DNA from: Rebecca billardiae RCC1528
Lineage: Eukaryota; Haptophyta
Length of the DNA stretch: 64,000 nt
Direction of reading: 5' to 3'
Assembly: GCA_965240325.2 (NCBI GenBank)
Contig: OZ251231.1
Coordinates: forward strand, 620,001-684,000
The notes beneath the pieces were generated by a model. That model searched no databases, was not told the origin of the DNA, and saw only the letters and a program-made list of their open reading frames with translations. Below, piece after piece: positions 51,530 through 62,491 of this stretch. The number at the start of each line of letters is the position of its first letter. Within the stretch, counting starts at the first letter, position 1. A program made the translations under genes and the position numbers.

Positions 51530-54500
51530 CAGGCGTCGCAATCGCGGGCTGAATCTGAACTGCCGAGGAGCTGTCAACGCGGCGCGAAGTGCCGCGAACG
51601 GGGCATGAAAAAAATTCCAGCGCATCCCCACTGGGCGGAAGTGCGGACGGGTTACGGTAACGCCGAAAATCGATTTCTTTACTGTGCACGTAGTTAAGAA
51701 ACTGGGGCTTGCTATCTGCGGATCTGGCCTAGAAACTGAGCAGACTAGCGATTGGCTGGTTCGCTATACGCATATAGTCACACTGCTAAAATGTGATACC
51801 GGGGACTACAGTCGTCGCGGCTGACGAACGAGTGGTCCGCCGAGGCGCAGTTGGCCCGTGGGACGCCGCGCGCGGCCCGACTACGAGTACAGGCCAAGTC
51901 CCGACTTCTCCTGATGACTGACTCCTAGTCCTGGCCAGTGCACCGCAGCATCCATGCAACATCATGCCAGATTTATTGCTCCAAAAAGGCCCAACAATTC
52001 CTTCGGCCTCGCCGGCCAGGCCTGAAGACTCAGCGGAGGGCTCTGCCCCCCTGCGCCCCCCCGCGCCTGCGCGGCGGGCGGACCTAGCAGCTAAGAAACT
52101 GAGAATCCGTAGGCGCTCGGGCTACCGAACGGCTAAGAAACCGAGACTAGCCGTGAGATCTCTGACTTCTTATTGCCCGCGATTGCCTGTAATGCTGCTG
52201 ATGACATGCACATGCATGCAATGCAGTTGACAGTTGTATAATAATCGGATAAATCAGCATAAAATTCATAAATGAAGGCCGCGCGTACGTTCTGCGCTCA
52301 TCAGACTCAGTGGCACTGGGCACTGCTGTTTTGCAATAATAATCTGCGGGCGGACTCTCCGACTCCTTCCGTAGAACCGGCAGCGCCGCAGATGGGCAGT
52401 GGGGGTCCGCGGTGCACCCTCCGTCTAATGCTGCCACAGCCTCTGACATGTAGTTTGCCTGAGCGCCCTGAGCTCACGGCCACCGCCACTGAACCCAGGC
52501 CCGGCCCCGGACGGCCCGAGTACGTACAGAGGGCCTGCTCGCCAGCCGCGACGTCGCGGCTTGCGTGCGACTCGGCGGCCCGGATCGGATGCCGCAATCA
52601 ATGACGGCAATGAGCACTCGCGCTGGCTGGCTAGTCCTTCAGCCCGCGAGGTTGCGCGAGGTGCGGACTCTGAGGCTCGCAGGGGCGTGTAGACTGTAGT
52701 CGTGATGGTTACGACGGCCATATCACTCATATGCGCCTCCAGACACCGCCACACGAAGAAGGCTGGCGGGTAGCGGGTGAGCCGCTGGCTAGTGGCTGGC
52801 TGCGCGGGAACAGAACATTTAAGTAGCATCTAGTAGGTGGGTCCCTGGCGATTTTCCAGCGGTCTTTTAAACATTTACCGGGTTTTCTGGCCTGATTTCT
52901 TTTCGCGCGGGGCGCGGCTCGGGAAAATCGCCGGGCCGCCGGCCGAGGTCCGATCTGAACGCTCCCGACGATGTCGGAGCGCCTCTCCAGCGCGACCGAG
53001 CCGCCGTGTGTCGGGTAGACCACAGCCAACACCTATCGCGCGCTCCAGCGCTTTGCGCGTGCTCACGGATGGGATCCATGGTCACACATCCCCCGCCTGG
53101 CACGTGCCCGCATGTTTGACTCTCGCCCGGCTAGACGCGTACAGACAACTTGAATCGATCGGCGGGTGTTCGACCCGTGCCTTCGAGCAGGGTCAGTTTT
53201 TGCCACATGCGGGTCAGGCGACGGGAGGCATGGGTCAGTGTCGTGCACGGGCATGCTCTTGACGCTCCCGCCATCTTGAGCAGCTCAACGCACCGTGAAG
53301 GTGACATTTGGGCTGTGCGCAAGCTGCTCGTGAGAACGCACGACAGCCAGCCCCGGGCTCTCGGGGAGCCATGTAAGCGATTGGCGACTTCCGAGAGGGC
53401 GTGTTTGGTGGGGGTTGGTACCAATCATCGACCAGCAGGCCTAGGATGGGTGCACTGAGGACTTGGAATGCTGAGAAGCCGCCGCGATGTGCGGCGAGCA
53501 CGCCGACTTGCCATCCGTGTGCACGATCCAGCGCCAGGAAGATCAGCAGGGCCTTTGACAGCGGCAGCAGGCGCTCAGCGATCCTTCCCTATGCCGAGGG
53601 TGGGCATAGTATGCGGTGCTCGAGGGTGGTCGCAGGATATGGGTCCATTCTTGACAGAACGCGGTCGCGTTGACAGGCGCGGGTGCCACCCCACGCTGTT
53701 GCTCCTGCCATTGGGTGGTCCCACTCGTTCCGCTTGTGGTCTGCGAAGACTCGTACTCAGCAACTCTACGGCTAGGCGTAGTAGACCCCTCAGACGCATG
53801 TCTGATGATTGCCCGGCACGTTCTCGTCGTCACGTTGGGTGTACTTGAGCGAGCGGAAGCCGCAACGTGATGGCTAGGCCAGAAGCTCAACCATCTGACG
53901 TCTCGCCGGCCAACTGGCTGAGTGCTCTCAGCCTAGCAGCAGCGTCGGTGAACCTATCGTATTGCTGCCTGGCGAGAAGATGGCAGGAGGCATCGTCGGC
54001 GGCATGGGCTGCAGCTGCGGTAGTTATGGACTGGTGGCGGCCTCACGCGGGTGGGCATACGACGACCGGTCACACGCGGAGTACGAGCACGGAAGCCGCC
54101 GAACGCGGCAAGCTCCGGCGGTGGCGTTGGCTGATAGTCCAGCCTCGACGGCGGAGGGCTCCCGTGTGACGACGGTGGCATGCTCGGTGGCGGGCGATGG
54201 TGTGTGCCTCGGCACGCAGCCCGCCACAAACACTGCCACTCGCAGGCAGTCCGGTTGCGGCCCGGGTTGCCTGTGTCCGCGTCGCTCGGCGCCTATTCGA
54301 TGACCCAACAAACGTACCCACATATCGGAACGAATTTGAATATATAGTGAACCGCATCCACGGTCAATATAAAGTGGGTAACATTCATACTATATACGGG
54401 TAAGTGGATATATGAAGTGGGTAATATGCTCGATCTGGCTGTAGTTTGTTGGAGGTATCAGCGCACAGCATAGAGCCCCACTCTTTGCTTCATAAAATGG

Positions 54501-54840
54501 TTCGGTCGGGTGTCAACGGTTGTCAATAAGTACTTCCGATCGCATGTCGCCATCTAGCCACCATAAGCATGAAGTAACGCTTCGCAAAATCTCTATGTGA
54601 CACTACTGGCGCGGCGCGCGCGCGCTCGGCCGCGCGACGGCACGCGGAGTAGGTTTTGAGGTCGAAACTTTTGCTCCGCCCCGATGGGACGCATTTATAG
54701 CGTCGATTCTGGGTGAGAGACAAAATATAGGACGTCATTCTGAGTGCGCCAGAATATCGCCCCAGTTGGGAGGGACCCACCTACATCTAGGACGACGTCA
54801 TAGAAGTGCACTGTAACGTCATCTTCCTAGCGCGTACAAT
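51530..54840. other. Gene-poor stretch, nothing supported
   Basis: About 3.3 kb with lower GC in 51.6-52.4 kb. Many short frames occur on both strands (up to about 140 codons) but none has a motif I trust. The 53.1-54.3 kb part has a more even amino-acid composition in several frames and may be a decayed retroelement or gene, but I found no reverse transcriptase, integrase or protease signature. Confidence 0.4.
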
Positions 54841-54888
54841 AGCTCCTGTACTACGTACAGTAGTAGTACGTACTGTACTACCGTCACT

Positions 54889-54954
54889 GTCTGAGCTGCT
54901 GTGTGCGTCTCCTACAGAGTCCTACTACTAAGTACTATTCTTTTAGTAAACTGT
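54889..54954 (+). repeat. Dispersed repeat, degenerate copy
   Basis: CTGAGCTGCTGTGTGCGTCT, then an insertion with CCTACTACTAAGTACT, then ATTCTTTTAGTAAACTGTTGG. The order of words is that of the other copies. It ends about 30 bases before the left arm of the composite region. Confidence 0.55.
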
Positions 54955-54982
54955 TGGCTCCGTCCGTTGGCACCGCTCTCTC

Positions 54983-55451
54983 ATCAGCCTGAAACGGCCG
55001 AGCGGGCTCGACGCGAGCCCGCTTGGGGAAACAACAGTGCGTTCCACCCGCCGGAGTGCACGCGACCCCTTGGCGGGCCCTCGGGCGCCAACCGTTGCGG
55101 CCTATTGGCTCGTACCGCGTGGGGGGGCGTAGAGTGGACCAATGAACCCTCTCGCACCGCCCGGGCCGACCTCGACACCCGTCACTCGCTCGCGCGCGGC
55201 CGCGGAGCCCCACGAGCGCACCGCCGAGCACCCGGCCGGCACCCGCGCCGGCCAAGCTGGCGAGAATGGCGCTGAGGAATGGCGGCGAAGGCGCGCCAGC
55301 GTTGCGCGCACGATGAATCACCACGCTCCGCCTGCCGCCACCGCCCCCGCTGTCATCTTGCGCCCTGACCCGCCTCCTGAGCGGCACGCGCGGTGGGCTG
55401 GGGAGTGCCAGGCGGCCATGCTGATCAGCCGCCGCCACCATGGCGCGCGCG
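54983..55451. repeat. Composite region, left inverted arm (469 bp)
   Basis: The reverse complement lies at 60302-60773 with only scattered substitutions. Near its outer end is a perfect hairpin, AGCGGGCTCG-ACG-CGAGCCCGCT (55001-55023), whose stem sequence differs from the matching hairpin of the right arm although both pair fully. The right arm lies directly upstream of the F-box/RCC1 start codon. Confidence 0.75.
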
Positions 55452-55610
55452 CTCACGGCGCAGCACCTCCTGGAGGTAGTTCCGTGGCACAACGCCAGTG
55501 AAGATAAACACCGTCGCTTGCGGCTGCGATGCGCGCCTTGGCGCGCCGAGACTGGCAACGGCAGGAGATGCATCTGCCACACACCGCTGCTGACTGCGAA
55601 GTGCGGTATA

Positions 55611-56418
55611 GTGGCCCTCAAGTTTAAGCGATAAAATCAAGCGGCGGCTCTATCGTCGGCGCTGAAGGTGAAGGCCGTGGTGCTGATGGCTGCGTACTTG
55701 GGGCTGATGCCCGCCCACAGTCACGTGTTCAACCTTGCCGTGTCGTGCGCGAGGCGGCGGTAGCGTGCGCTGAAAGTAGGTGCAGCCGATCGGCGAGCTC
55801 GACGGTAGCCGCGCGGCGGCCTCCCGACCAAGCCGTGTGAGGCAGCCGCCGGCCTGCGCCTGCGAGTCCTCCGTGCGTGGAGCTAGGCTCCCACGCGTGG
55901 CCCGAGGCGTACGCGGGGTGCCGTCCGAGCGCGCCAGTACACACCGAGCGCAGCAAGCTGGGCACCCTGCGCGGCAGGAGCATGCAATCGAGCGAGCGCT
56001 GCCCACGAGCTGAGCCTGTCGAGCCGCTGGCACGGCCCGGCGCGGCAGCTGCGCGAAAGTCTGTGGTGCGCCTGCACGTGGTCAAAGCACGAGCTCACAC
56101 GCTGTGTGTGGACCAGGGACACAGAGTGTACGTGCATGCGCACCACGCTCGAATTTATTGCGTGCGCGGAGCGGCGCTGTGCGTGCACGACCATGCTGGT
56201 GCATGTGAGACCAGTCAGGTCTGTGCGCGATGGCCGGCCGCGCGAGCGCGCGCGTGCGCGACACAGCACACGTGCGGGCGAGCCGTGTGTCTGCGCAGAC
56301 GCGGGTGCTCCCCGACCGTGCGCCACGAGCGAGAGAGCCGCCATGGTGCGCTCGTCACGGCGTGAGCGGGCGTGCAATCACGTAGCCAGCGAAGCGAACG
56401 CTTAAACCTGAGGGGTAC
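55611..56418 (+). mobile_element. 808-bp TA-flanked element, copy 1
   Basis: The ends are GTGGCCCTCAAGTTTAAGCG and CGCTTAAACCTGAGGGGTAC, terminal inverted repeats of 20 bases with 3 mismatches, flanked by TA at 55609-55610 and 56419-56420. That fits a non-autonomous Tc1/mariner-like insertion. The interior contains only short frames. One (55635-55763) reads SALKVKAVVLMAAYLGLMP and could be a captured exon fragment. No transposase is visible. It appears identical to the copy at 59125. Confidence 0.75.
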
Positions 56419-56420
56419 TA

Positions 56421-57194
56421 AGTGGTAATAAAAGAGAGGTAAATGGTGCGCTGGTGCCAGGGGTGCGCTGAGGCGCCCGGGCTGCACCACGCGCACGACA
56501 ATATTCAGGTCGGTATTCCACCACAGCGCGACCTCCGATCATTCGGCCCTGGTGGGCGAGGAGGAGACCATGCGCGTAGTGATTTGCGAGAGCTCGCTGA
56601 TGCTTAAGCGTTGCGGCGCGCGGCGGTGGCAATGCGCAGAGCATGGAGAGAAGGGCTGCAAACCACGATAGTACGACCCACTAGCGCTGCCTCTTCGAGG
56701 TTGTATGCGTCGATTGCGCTCTAACGCCGGGTGCTGCGCGCGCTGTGTCGCCCAGGCGGCCGCCACCGCGCCGCACGCGGCCGTCGCCGGAGCTCTTAGA
56801 CGGATGATGGCTGCGATTCAAAAGTAGATTCTTGTAACCGACCAATCGGCGAGCAGCTTGTGCATGGCTGCAGGGCGACCGCCGCCGGCGGCCGAGAGCC
56901 CCACGGTGCGACCATGCGCACAGCGAGCAGCGGCGCCGACGATCATGGCCAACTTGAGCTTAGCCGTGGCATACAGGAAGGGTCAGCGCGTATCGAAGAC
57001 TGCGATGGCAGCGACCTATGATCGCCACGACCTCTCCGTGAACGACGGGCTCGGCCAAGCCATTGAGATGGTGCTGGGGCTCATATGTTTGGGACGGACT
57101 TCACCGAGCCAGATGCCGGTAACGTCGATGCAGGGCTGTGCGACGCGCGTGCACGCCCGCACTTGAGGTCACAGCTGCCCGCGCGCCACCACCA
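56421..57194. other. Interior of composite region, possible gene debris
   Basis: A plus-strand frame near 56945-57090 reads MANLSLAVAYRKGQRVSKTA and LGQAIEMVLGLICLGRT, with a protein-like composition but no recognised family. Otherwise nothing supported. The tandem array starts at the right end. Confidence 0.4.
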
Positions 57195-58806
57195 TGGCCA
57201 GAGTTTTGGCTCAGCTCAGCTCACACGACCTCACGACCTGCCGATCAGCCGGCGCCTCACGGCTCAGGCAACAACACTGCTGCTGCGGCGCGTGCGCGCA
57301 AGCTGGCGCGCCGGCGCGGCGCGCAGTGCCAGGTACGGCCCCAGTGAGCGTATACATGGCACCGGCGGCCCGCCTCTGCTGTCGCGCGCGCGAGAGCTCG
57401 AGCTCGAATCTGACCAAGCTGAGCTGGGTGTGTCACGGCCAACGGCTACGGAGAGCTGCGGCTGCGGCTAGAGCCAGCGAGAAGCGCCGAGTCGGCGCGC
57501 GCGCCGTGCGCATCTGAAGGGCGGGCTCGGGCACGCGGTACACGCGCGGGGGGCGTGCCGAGCGCGAGGGCGCGCGCGCGCGCTCGGCGCTCCTCCTGCG
57601 CCGCCGCCACGGCCGGAGTTTCGGCTCAGCTCAGATCTCACGACCTCCCGACCTGCCGATCAGCCGGCACCTCACGGCTCAGGCAACAACACGGCTGCTG
57701 CGGCGCGTGCGCGCAAGCTGGCGCGCCGGCGCGGCGCGCAGTGCCAGGTACGGCCCCAGTGAGCGTACACATGGCACCGGCGGCCCGCCTCTGCTGTCGC
57801 GCGCGCGAGAGCTCGAGCTCGAATCTGACCAAGCTGAGCTGGGTGTGTCACGGCCAACGGCTACGGAGAGCTGCGGCTGCGGCTAGAGCCAGCGAGAAGC
57901 GCCGAGTCGGCGCGCGCGCCGTGCGCATCTGAAGGGCGGGCTCGGGCACGCGGTACACGCGCGGGGGGCGTGCCGAGCGCGAGGGCGCGCGCGCGCGCTC
58001 GGCGCTCATCCTGCGCCGCCGCCACGGCCGGAGTTTCGGCTCAGCTCAGATCTCACGACCTCCCGACCTGCCGATCAGCCGGCACCTCACGGCTCAGGCA
58101 ACAACACGGCTGCTGCGGCGCGTGCGCGCAAGCTGGCGCGCCGGCGCGGCGCGCAGCGCCAGGTACGGCCCCGGCGAGCGTACACATGGCACCGGCGGCC
58201 CGCCTCTACCGTCGTGCGCGCGAGAGCTCGAGCTCGAATCTGACCAAGCTGAGCTGGGTGTGTCACGGCCAACGGCTACGGAGAGCTGCGGGTAGAGCCA
58301 GCGAGAAGCGCCGAGTCGGCGCGCGCGCCATGCGCATCTGAAGGGCGGGCTCGGGCACGCGGTACACGCGCGGGGGGCGTGCCGAGCGCGAGGGCGCGCG
58401 CGCGCGCTCGGCGCTCATCCTGCGCCGCCGCCACGGCCGGAGTTTCGGCTCAGCTCAGATCTCACGACCTCCCGACCTGCCGATCAGCCGGCGCCTCACG
58501 GCTCAAGCAACGACACGGCTGCTGCGGCGCGTGCGCACACGCGCGCGCGCCGGCGCGGCGCGCAGCGCCAGGTACGGCCCCGATGAGCGTACACATGGCA
58601 CCGGCGGCCCGCCTCTACTGTCGCGCGCGCGAGAGCTCGAGCTCGAATCTGACCAAGCTGAGCTGGGCGTGTCACGACCAACGGCTACGGAGAGGTGCGG
58701 CTGCGGCTAGAGCCAGCGAGAAGCGCCGAGTCGGCGCGCGCGCCGTGCGCATCTAAAGGGCGGGCTCGGGCATGCGGTACACGCGCGGGGGGCGTGCCGA
58801 GCGCGC
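57195..58806. repeat. 415-bp tandem repeat array, four units
   Basis: Units begin (at GAGTTT(C/T)GGCTCAGCTCAG) at 57201, 57616, 58031 and 58440, so the periods are 415, 415 and 409 bases. The third unit lacks six bases of a GCGGCT motif. The last unit breaks off near 58806. Identity between units is high, and unit 1 is the most divergent at its left edge. Each unit holds a 125-codon open frame on the plus strand and a 61-64-codon one on the minus strand, which follow from the repetition. No known protein or RNA is recognised. Confidence 0.85.
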
Positions 58807-59122
58807 GCGCTCGCGCTCGAGGTCACAACTCCTGTGGCTGATTTGATCTTGCGGCCTCAGTGGCCTAGGCCATGGTCATCACATGTCACGTCCCTGACTG
58901 ACGCTTACGAATGACAACCCAGTCATGTTGCCAATGGAGCAGCACAGTCTCGTGCAACGGGGAGAAGCTGGCTACTCCGAGCGCTCCGGCACGATCCGTC
59001 CTAGCCATATAGCGCGCGCGCCAGCCAGAGTCGAAACGGACTGCGCGCGTCAGAGTGAATCTTCGTCGACACCTCCTACGATGATGCTCACGTCTCACGC
59101 GGGTTTTCAGCAGCCTCCGACT
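58807..59122. other. Spacer between tandem array and element copy 2
   Basis: These 316 bases are mixed sequence without a recognised feature. Confidence 0.5.
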
Positions 59123-59124
59123 TA

Positions 59125-59932
59125 GTGGCCCTCAAGTTTAAGCGATAAAATCAAGCGGCGGCTCTATCGTCGGCGCTGAAGGTGAAGGCCGTGGTGCTGA
59201 TGGCTGCGTACTTGGGGCTGATGCCCGCCCACAGTCACGTGTTCAACCTTGCCGTGTCGTGCGCGAGGCGGCGGTAGCGTGCGCTGAAAGTAGGTGCAGC
59301 CGATCGGCGAGCTCGACGGTAGCCGCGCGGCGGCCTCCCGACCAAGCCGTGTGAGGCAGCCGCCGGCCTGCGCCTGCGAGTCCTCCGTGCGTGGAGCTAG
59401 GCTCCCACGCGTGGCCCGAGGCGTACGCGGGGTGCCGTCCGAGCGCGCCAGTACACACCGAGCGCAGCAAGCTGGGCACCCTGCGCGGCAGGAGCATGCA
59501 ATCGAGCGAGCGCTGCCCACGAGCTGAGCCTGTCGAGCCGCTGGCACGGCCCGGCGCGGCAGCTGCGCGAAAGTCTGTGGTGCGCCTGCACGTGGTCAAA
59601 GCACGAGCTCACACGCTGTGTGTGGACCAGGGACACAGAGTGTACGTGCATGCGCACCACGCTCGAATTTATTGCGTGCGCGGAGCGGCGCTGTGCGTGC
59701 ACGACCATGCTGGTGCATGTGAGACCAGTCAGGTCTGTGCGCGATGGCCGGCCGCGCGAGCGCGCGCGTGCGCGACACAGCACACGTGCGGGCGAGCCGT
59801 GTGTCTGCGCAGACGCGGGTGCTCCCCGACCGTGCGCCACGAGCGAGAGAGCCGCCATGGTGCGCTCGTCACGGCGTGAGCGGGCGTGCAATCACGTAGC
59901 CAGCGAAGCGAACGCTTAAACCTGAGGGGTAC
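59125..59932 (+). mobile_element. 808-bp TA-flanked element, copy 2
   Basis: Same ends and same length as 55611-56418, in the same orientation, flanked by TA at 59123-59124 and 59933-59934. Every open frame inside has the same translation as in copy 1, so the two are identical or nearly so. The flanking DNA differs on both sides, which supports two insertions and not one segmental duplication. Confidence 0.75.
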
Positions 59933-59934
59933 TA

Positions 59935-60301
59935 TAGACCGCAGACAACGCACTCTGCGCAGAGCTCGGCAGCAGCCTCAAGCCTGGCCACACAAACACT
60001 CAGGACACAGGCACCAGCGCCCGTGCGCGGCAGCTCACTCAGGGACTGGCCTTCTGACATGTCTACGCAGCTATACAGTACCGCCATGTAACACACAAGT
60101 AGCACGCGCGGGCTGGAACTGCGGTGCCAACCAAGGTTTGGAGCCGCGTCACCTCGGGGACGCCGCATGTCCTCGGCGCACAGCACCAGCTGCCACCTTC
60201 CGCAGTCTGCGAAGGGCTCTGAGGCCGCAACAGCTCACTGACACACACATGGACCGTGACAAAAGTCCACAACAAGCCACATGCCACTTGAGCCGGGTCC
60301 A
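59935..60301. other. Spacer between element copy 2 and right arm
   Basis: These 367 bases have no recognised gene or repeat. Confidence 0.45.
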
Positions 60302-60773
60302 CGCGCGCGCGCCATGGTGGCGGCGGCTGATCAGCATGGCCGCCTGGCACTCCCCAGCCCACCGCGCGTGCCGCTCAGGAGGCGGGTCAGGGCGCAAGAT
60401 GACAGCGGGGGCGGTGGCGGCAGGCGGAGCGTGGTGATTCCTCGTGCGCGCAACGCTGGCGCGCCTTCGCCGCCATTCCTCAGCGCCATTCTCGCCAGCT
60501 TGGCCGGCGCGGGTGCCGGCCGGGTGCTCGGCGGTGCGCTCGTGGGGCTTTGCGGCCGCGCGCGAGCGAGTGACGGGTGTCGAGGTCGGCCCGGGCGGTG
60601 CGAGAGGGTTCATCGGTCCACTCTACGCCCCCCCACGCGGTACGAGCCAATAGGCCGCAACGGTTGGCGCCCGAGGGCCCGCCAAGGGGTCGCGTGCACT
60701 CCGGCGGGTGGAACGCACTGCTGTTATCCCGGTGGCCCTCGCGGCGAGGGCCACTCGGCCGTTTCAGGCTGAT
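60302..60773. repeat. Composite region, right inverted arm (472 bp)
   Basis: Inverted match of 54983-55451. It contains the hairpin GTGGCCCTCG-CGG-CGAGGGCCAC (60732-60754) and ends 79 bases before the F-box/RCC1 start codon, so it probably includes that gene's promoter and leader. The other arm would then be a displaced copy of the promoter. Confidence 0.75.
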
Positions 60774-60852
60774 TAGACGTGGCTGGTCCGTTGGCCAGCC
60801 GACGACGTTACCGGCGCCCGCCCCCCGCCCGCGGCCGTCACTACGCGCGACG

Positions 60853-62334
60853 ATGTCGGCGACCCCCACGCTCGCCGGCTTGCCGGCCGAGGTCTTAGAG
60901 CGCATCCTCTCCTTCGTGGAGCGCCCTCGGGATCTAGCATGCGCGAACGCCGCCTCGCGCGCCTTCCATGACGCGCCCAGCGGCCGCTCGCCGATCGAGC
61001 GCGCGCTGCGCGAGCGCGCACGCAAGCGTGGGCACGAGCATCTGCTGCCGGAGGCTCTGCCGATTGGGACCGGGTCTTGGACAAGCGAGCTGCTCCAGCT
61101 CGAGCGCGTGCTCGAGCTTGCACAAGCACACTCGAACGATGTCGCAGTCAGTGGCATGAACTTGCTCTCAGGCCACGACGATATCACCGGGGCGACCAGC
61201 GCATTTGTCGACGCAGCGGGCTGCCTGCACACGTGCGGCGAGGAGCGCGTGTACGACTGGAACCCGTCCACGGCCCGCTTCCGGCCGCCGGCCAACGTGG
61301 GACACGAGGATGCACCCGAGTTGCTCGTGCCCACGCGCGTCGCCTCGCTCGCGCACGTGCGCGTGCGCGCGGTGGCCGCGGGCGGAGGCCACCTGCTCGC
61401 GCTGAGCGACGCCGGCGTAGTCTACGCGTGTGGCTCCAACGCGTGGGGCCAGCTTGGCTGCGGGGACGAGGACGCGCGCAGCGCGTTCGTGCCGCTGCGT
61501 GCGCTTGCTAGCGAGCTCGTCGTGGGCATCGCCGCTGGCGGCCAGCACTCCCTCGCACTGAGTGCAGCGGGTGTCGCGTTCAGCTGGGGCCACAACTACC
61601 GCGGCCAGCTCGGCCACGGTGACCTGCAAGCCAGGAGCGAGCCGGAGCGGATCGAGGGGCTGGGCGGCGTGCGGGTGGGCGCTGCCTCGGCGGGGCAGGC
61701 GCACACGCTGCTCCTCTCGGCTGGCGGCGCCGTGTACTCGTGCGGCTGCGGCTTCAAGGGCCGCCTCGGGCATGGCAGCAAGCAAGATCAACGCGCGCCG
61801 CTGCGCATCGAGGCCCTGGCAGGCGTGCGCGCGATGCACGTGAGCGCGGGCGGTGCCCACCGCCTGGTGGTGGATAGCGCCGGTGCCGTGTACTCCTTTG
61901 GGGCCGGTGCCCTCGGCCGCCTCGGCCACGGCGATCATGCCTCCCAACTCTCGCCAAAGCGGCTGGAGGCGCTGCAGGGAATGCGCGCCGTGAGCGCGCA
62001 GGCTGGGCACTCCTGCAGCGCCGTGCTGGGCGCGGATGGCAGCGTGCACACGTTCGGCGAGAACCACGGGGGCGAGCTGGGTCATGGGCACACGATGGGG
62101 CTCGCGGCGCCGGAGCGCGTGCTGAGCCTGGCCCACGAGCGCGTCGTGTGTTGCTCGCTCGGTCGGTCGCACGCGCTGTTTGTGACGGTGGACGGCGGCG
62201 TGCACTCGTGCGGTAAGCAGTCGGGTGCGCTCGGGCACGGCGTGAGCGCGGCCGTGGCGACACAGGATGTGAATCGCCCATCGAGCATTGCTCAGCTGCG
62301 GTGCGCGAGACGATGCACGGAAAGGAGTGACTAG
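60853..62334 (+). CDS. F-box protein with RCC1 beta-propeller
   Basis: Single exon, 493 residues. The N-terminal F-box (LAGLPAEVLERILSFVERPR, then DLACANAASRAF) should bind Skp1 of an SCF ubiquitin ligase. A helical linker leads to an RCC1-type propeller of about six or seven blades, each with the G-x-x-x-x-W/F-G-x-N-x-x-G-Q-L-G-H-G core: VYACGSNAWGQLGCGD, FSWGHNYRGQLGHGD, YSCGCGFKGRLGHG, YSFGAGALGRLGHGD, HTFGENHGGELGHGH and HSCGKQSGALGHG. The propeller probably selects substrates or binds a G protein or chromatin. The ATG at 60853 stands directly before the F-box. The frame stays open for 92 codons upstream, but that part is the inverted repeat arm and is unlikely to be translated. Confidence 0.9.
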   Translation: MSATPTLAGLPAEVLERILSFVERPRDLACANAASRAFHDAPSGRSPIERALRERARKRGHEHLLPEALPIGTGSWTSELLQLERVLELAQAHSNDVAVSGMNLLSGHDDITGATSAFVDAAGCLHTCGEERVYDWNPSTARFRPPANVGHEDAPELLVPTRVASLAHVRVRAVAAGGGHLLALSDAGVVYACGSNAWGQLGCGDEDARSAFVPLRALASELVVGIAAGGQHSLALSAAGVAFSWGHNYRGQLGHGDLQARSEPERIEGLGGVRVGAASAGQAHTLLLSAGGAVYSCGCGFKGRLGHGSKQDQRAPLRIEALAGVRAMHVSAGGAHRLVVDSAGAVYSFGAGALGRLGHGDHASQLSPKRLEALQGMRAVSAQAGHSCSAVLGADGSVHTFGENHGGELGHGHTMGLAAPERVLSLAHERVVCCSLGRSHALFVTVDGGVHSCGKQSGALGHGVSAAVATQDVNRPSSIAQLRCARRCTERSD

Positions 62335-62390
62335 ACAAGGGCGCCGTATTCATCGTCGTGTCGCGCTATATGATGCGCGCATGTATCTCG

Positions 62391-62415
62391 TCTCTCTCTC
62401 TCTCTCTCTCTCTCT
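62391..62415. repeat. Short (TC)n microsatellite
   Basis: Twenty-five bases of TC in the 157-base gap between the convergent ends of the F-box/RCC1 gene and the last gene. Confidence 0.9.
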
Positions 62416-62491
62416 ACTTCTAAAGACGACGATGATGATATGTTACCCGGACTGCGCTGGCGAGCTCCGAGGCTCGACTCAGTCGCAGTCG

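Noticed and set aside
52700-54300. Possible retrotransposon remnant.
   Set aside because: No reverse transcriptase, integrase or protease motif and no long terminal repeats could be found. Left as unassigned spacer.
57194-58756. Four repeated 125-codon frames in the tandem array, as a possible gene family.
   Set aside because: Arg/Ala-rich, no motif, and the frame is kept simply because the units are nearly identical. Kept as a repeat.
60577-60852. A 92-codon N-terminal extension of the F-box/RCC1 protein.
   Set aside because: It lies in the inverted repeat arm and has no protein-like pattern. The F-box begins right after the ATG at 60853.
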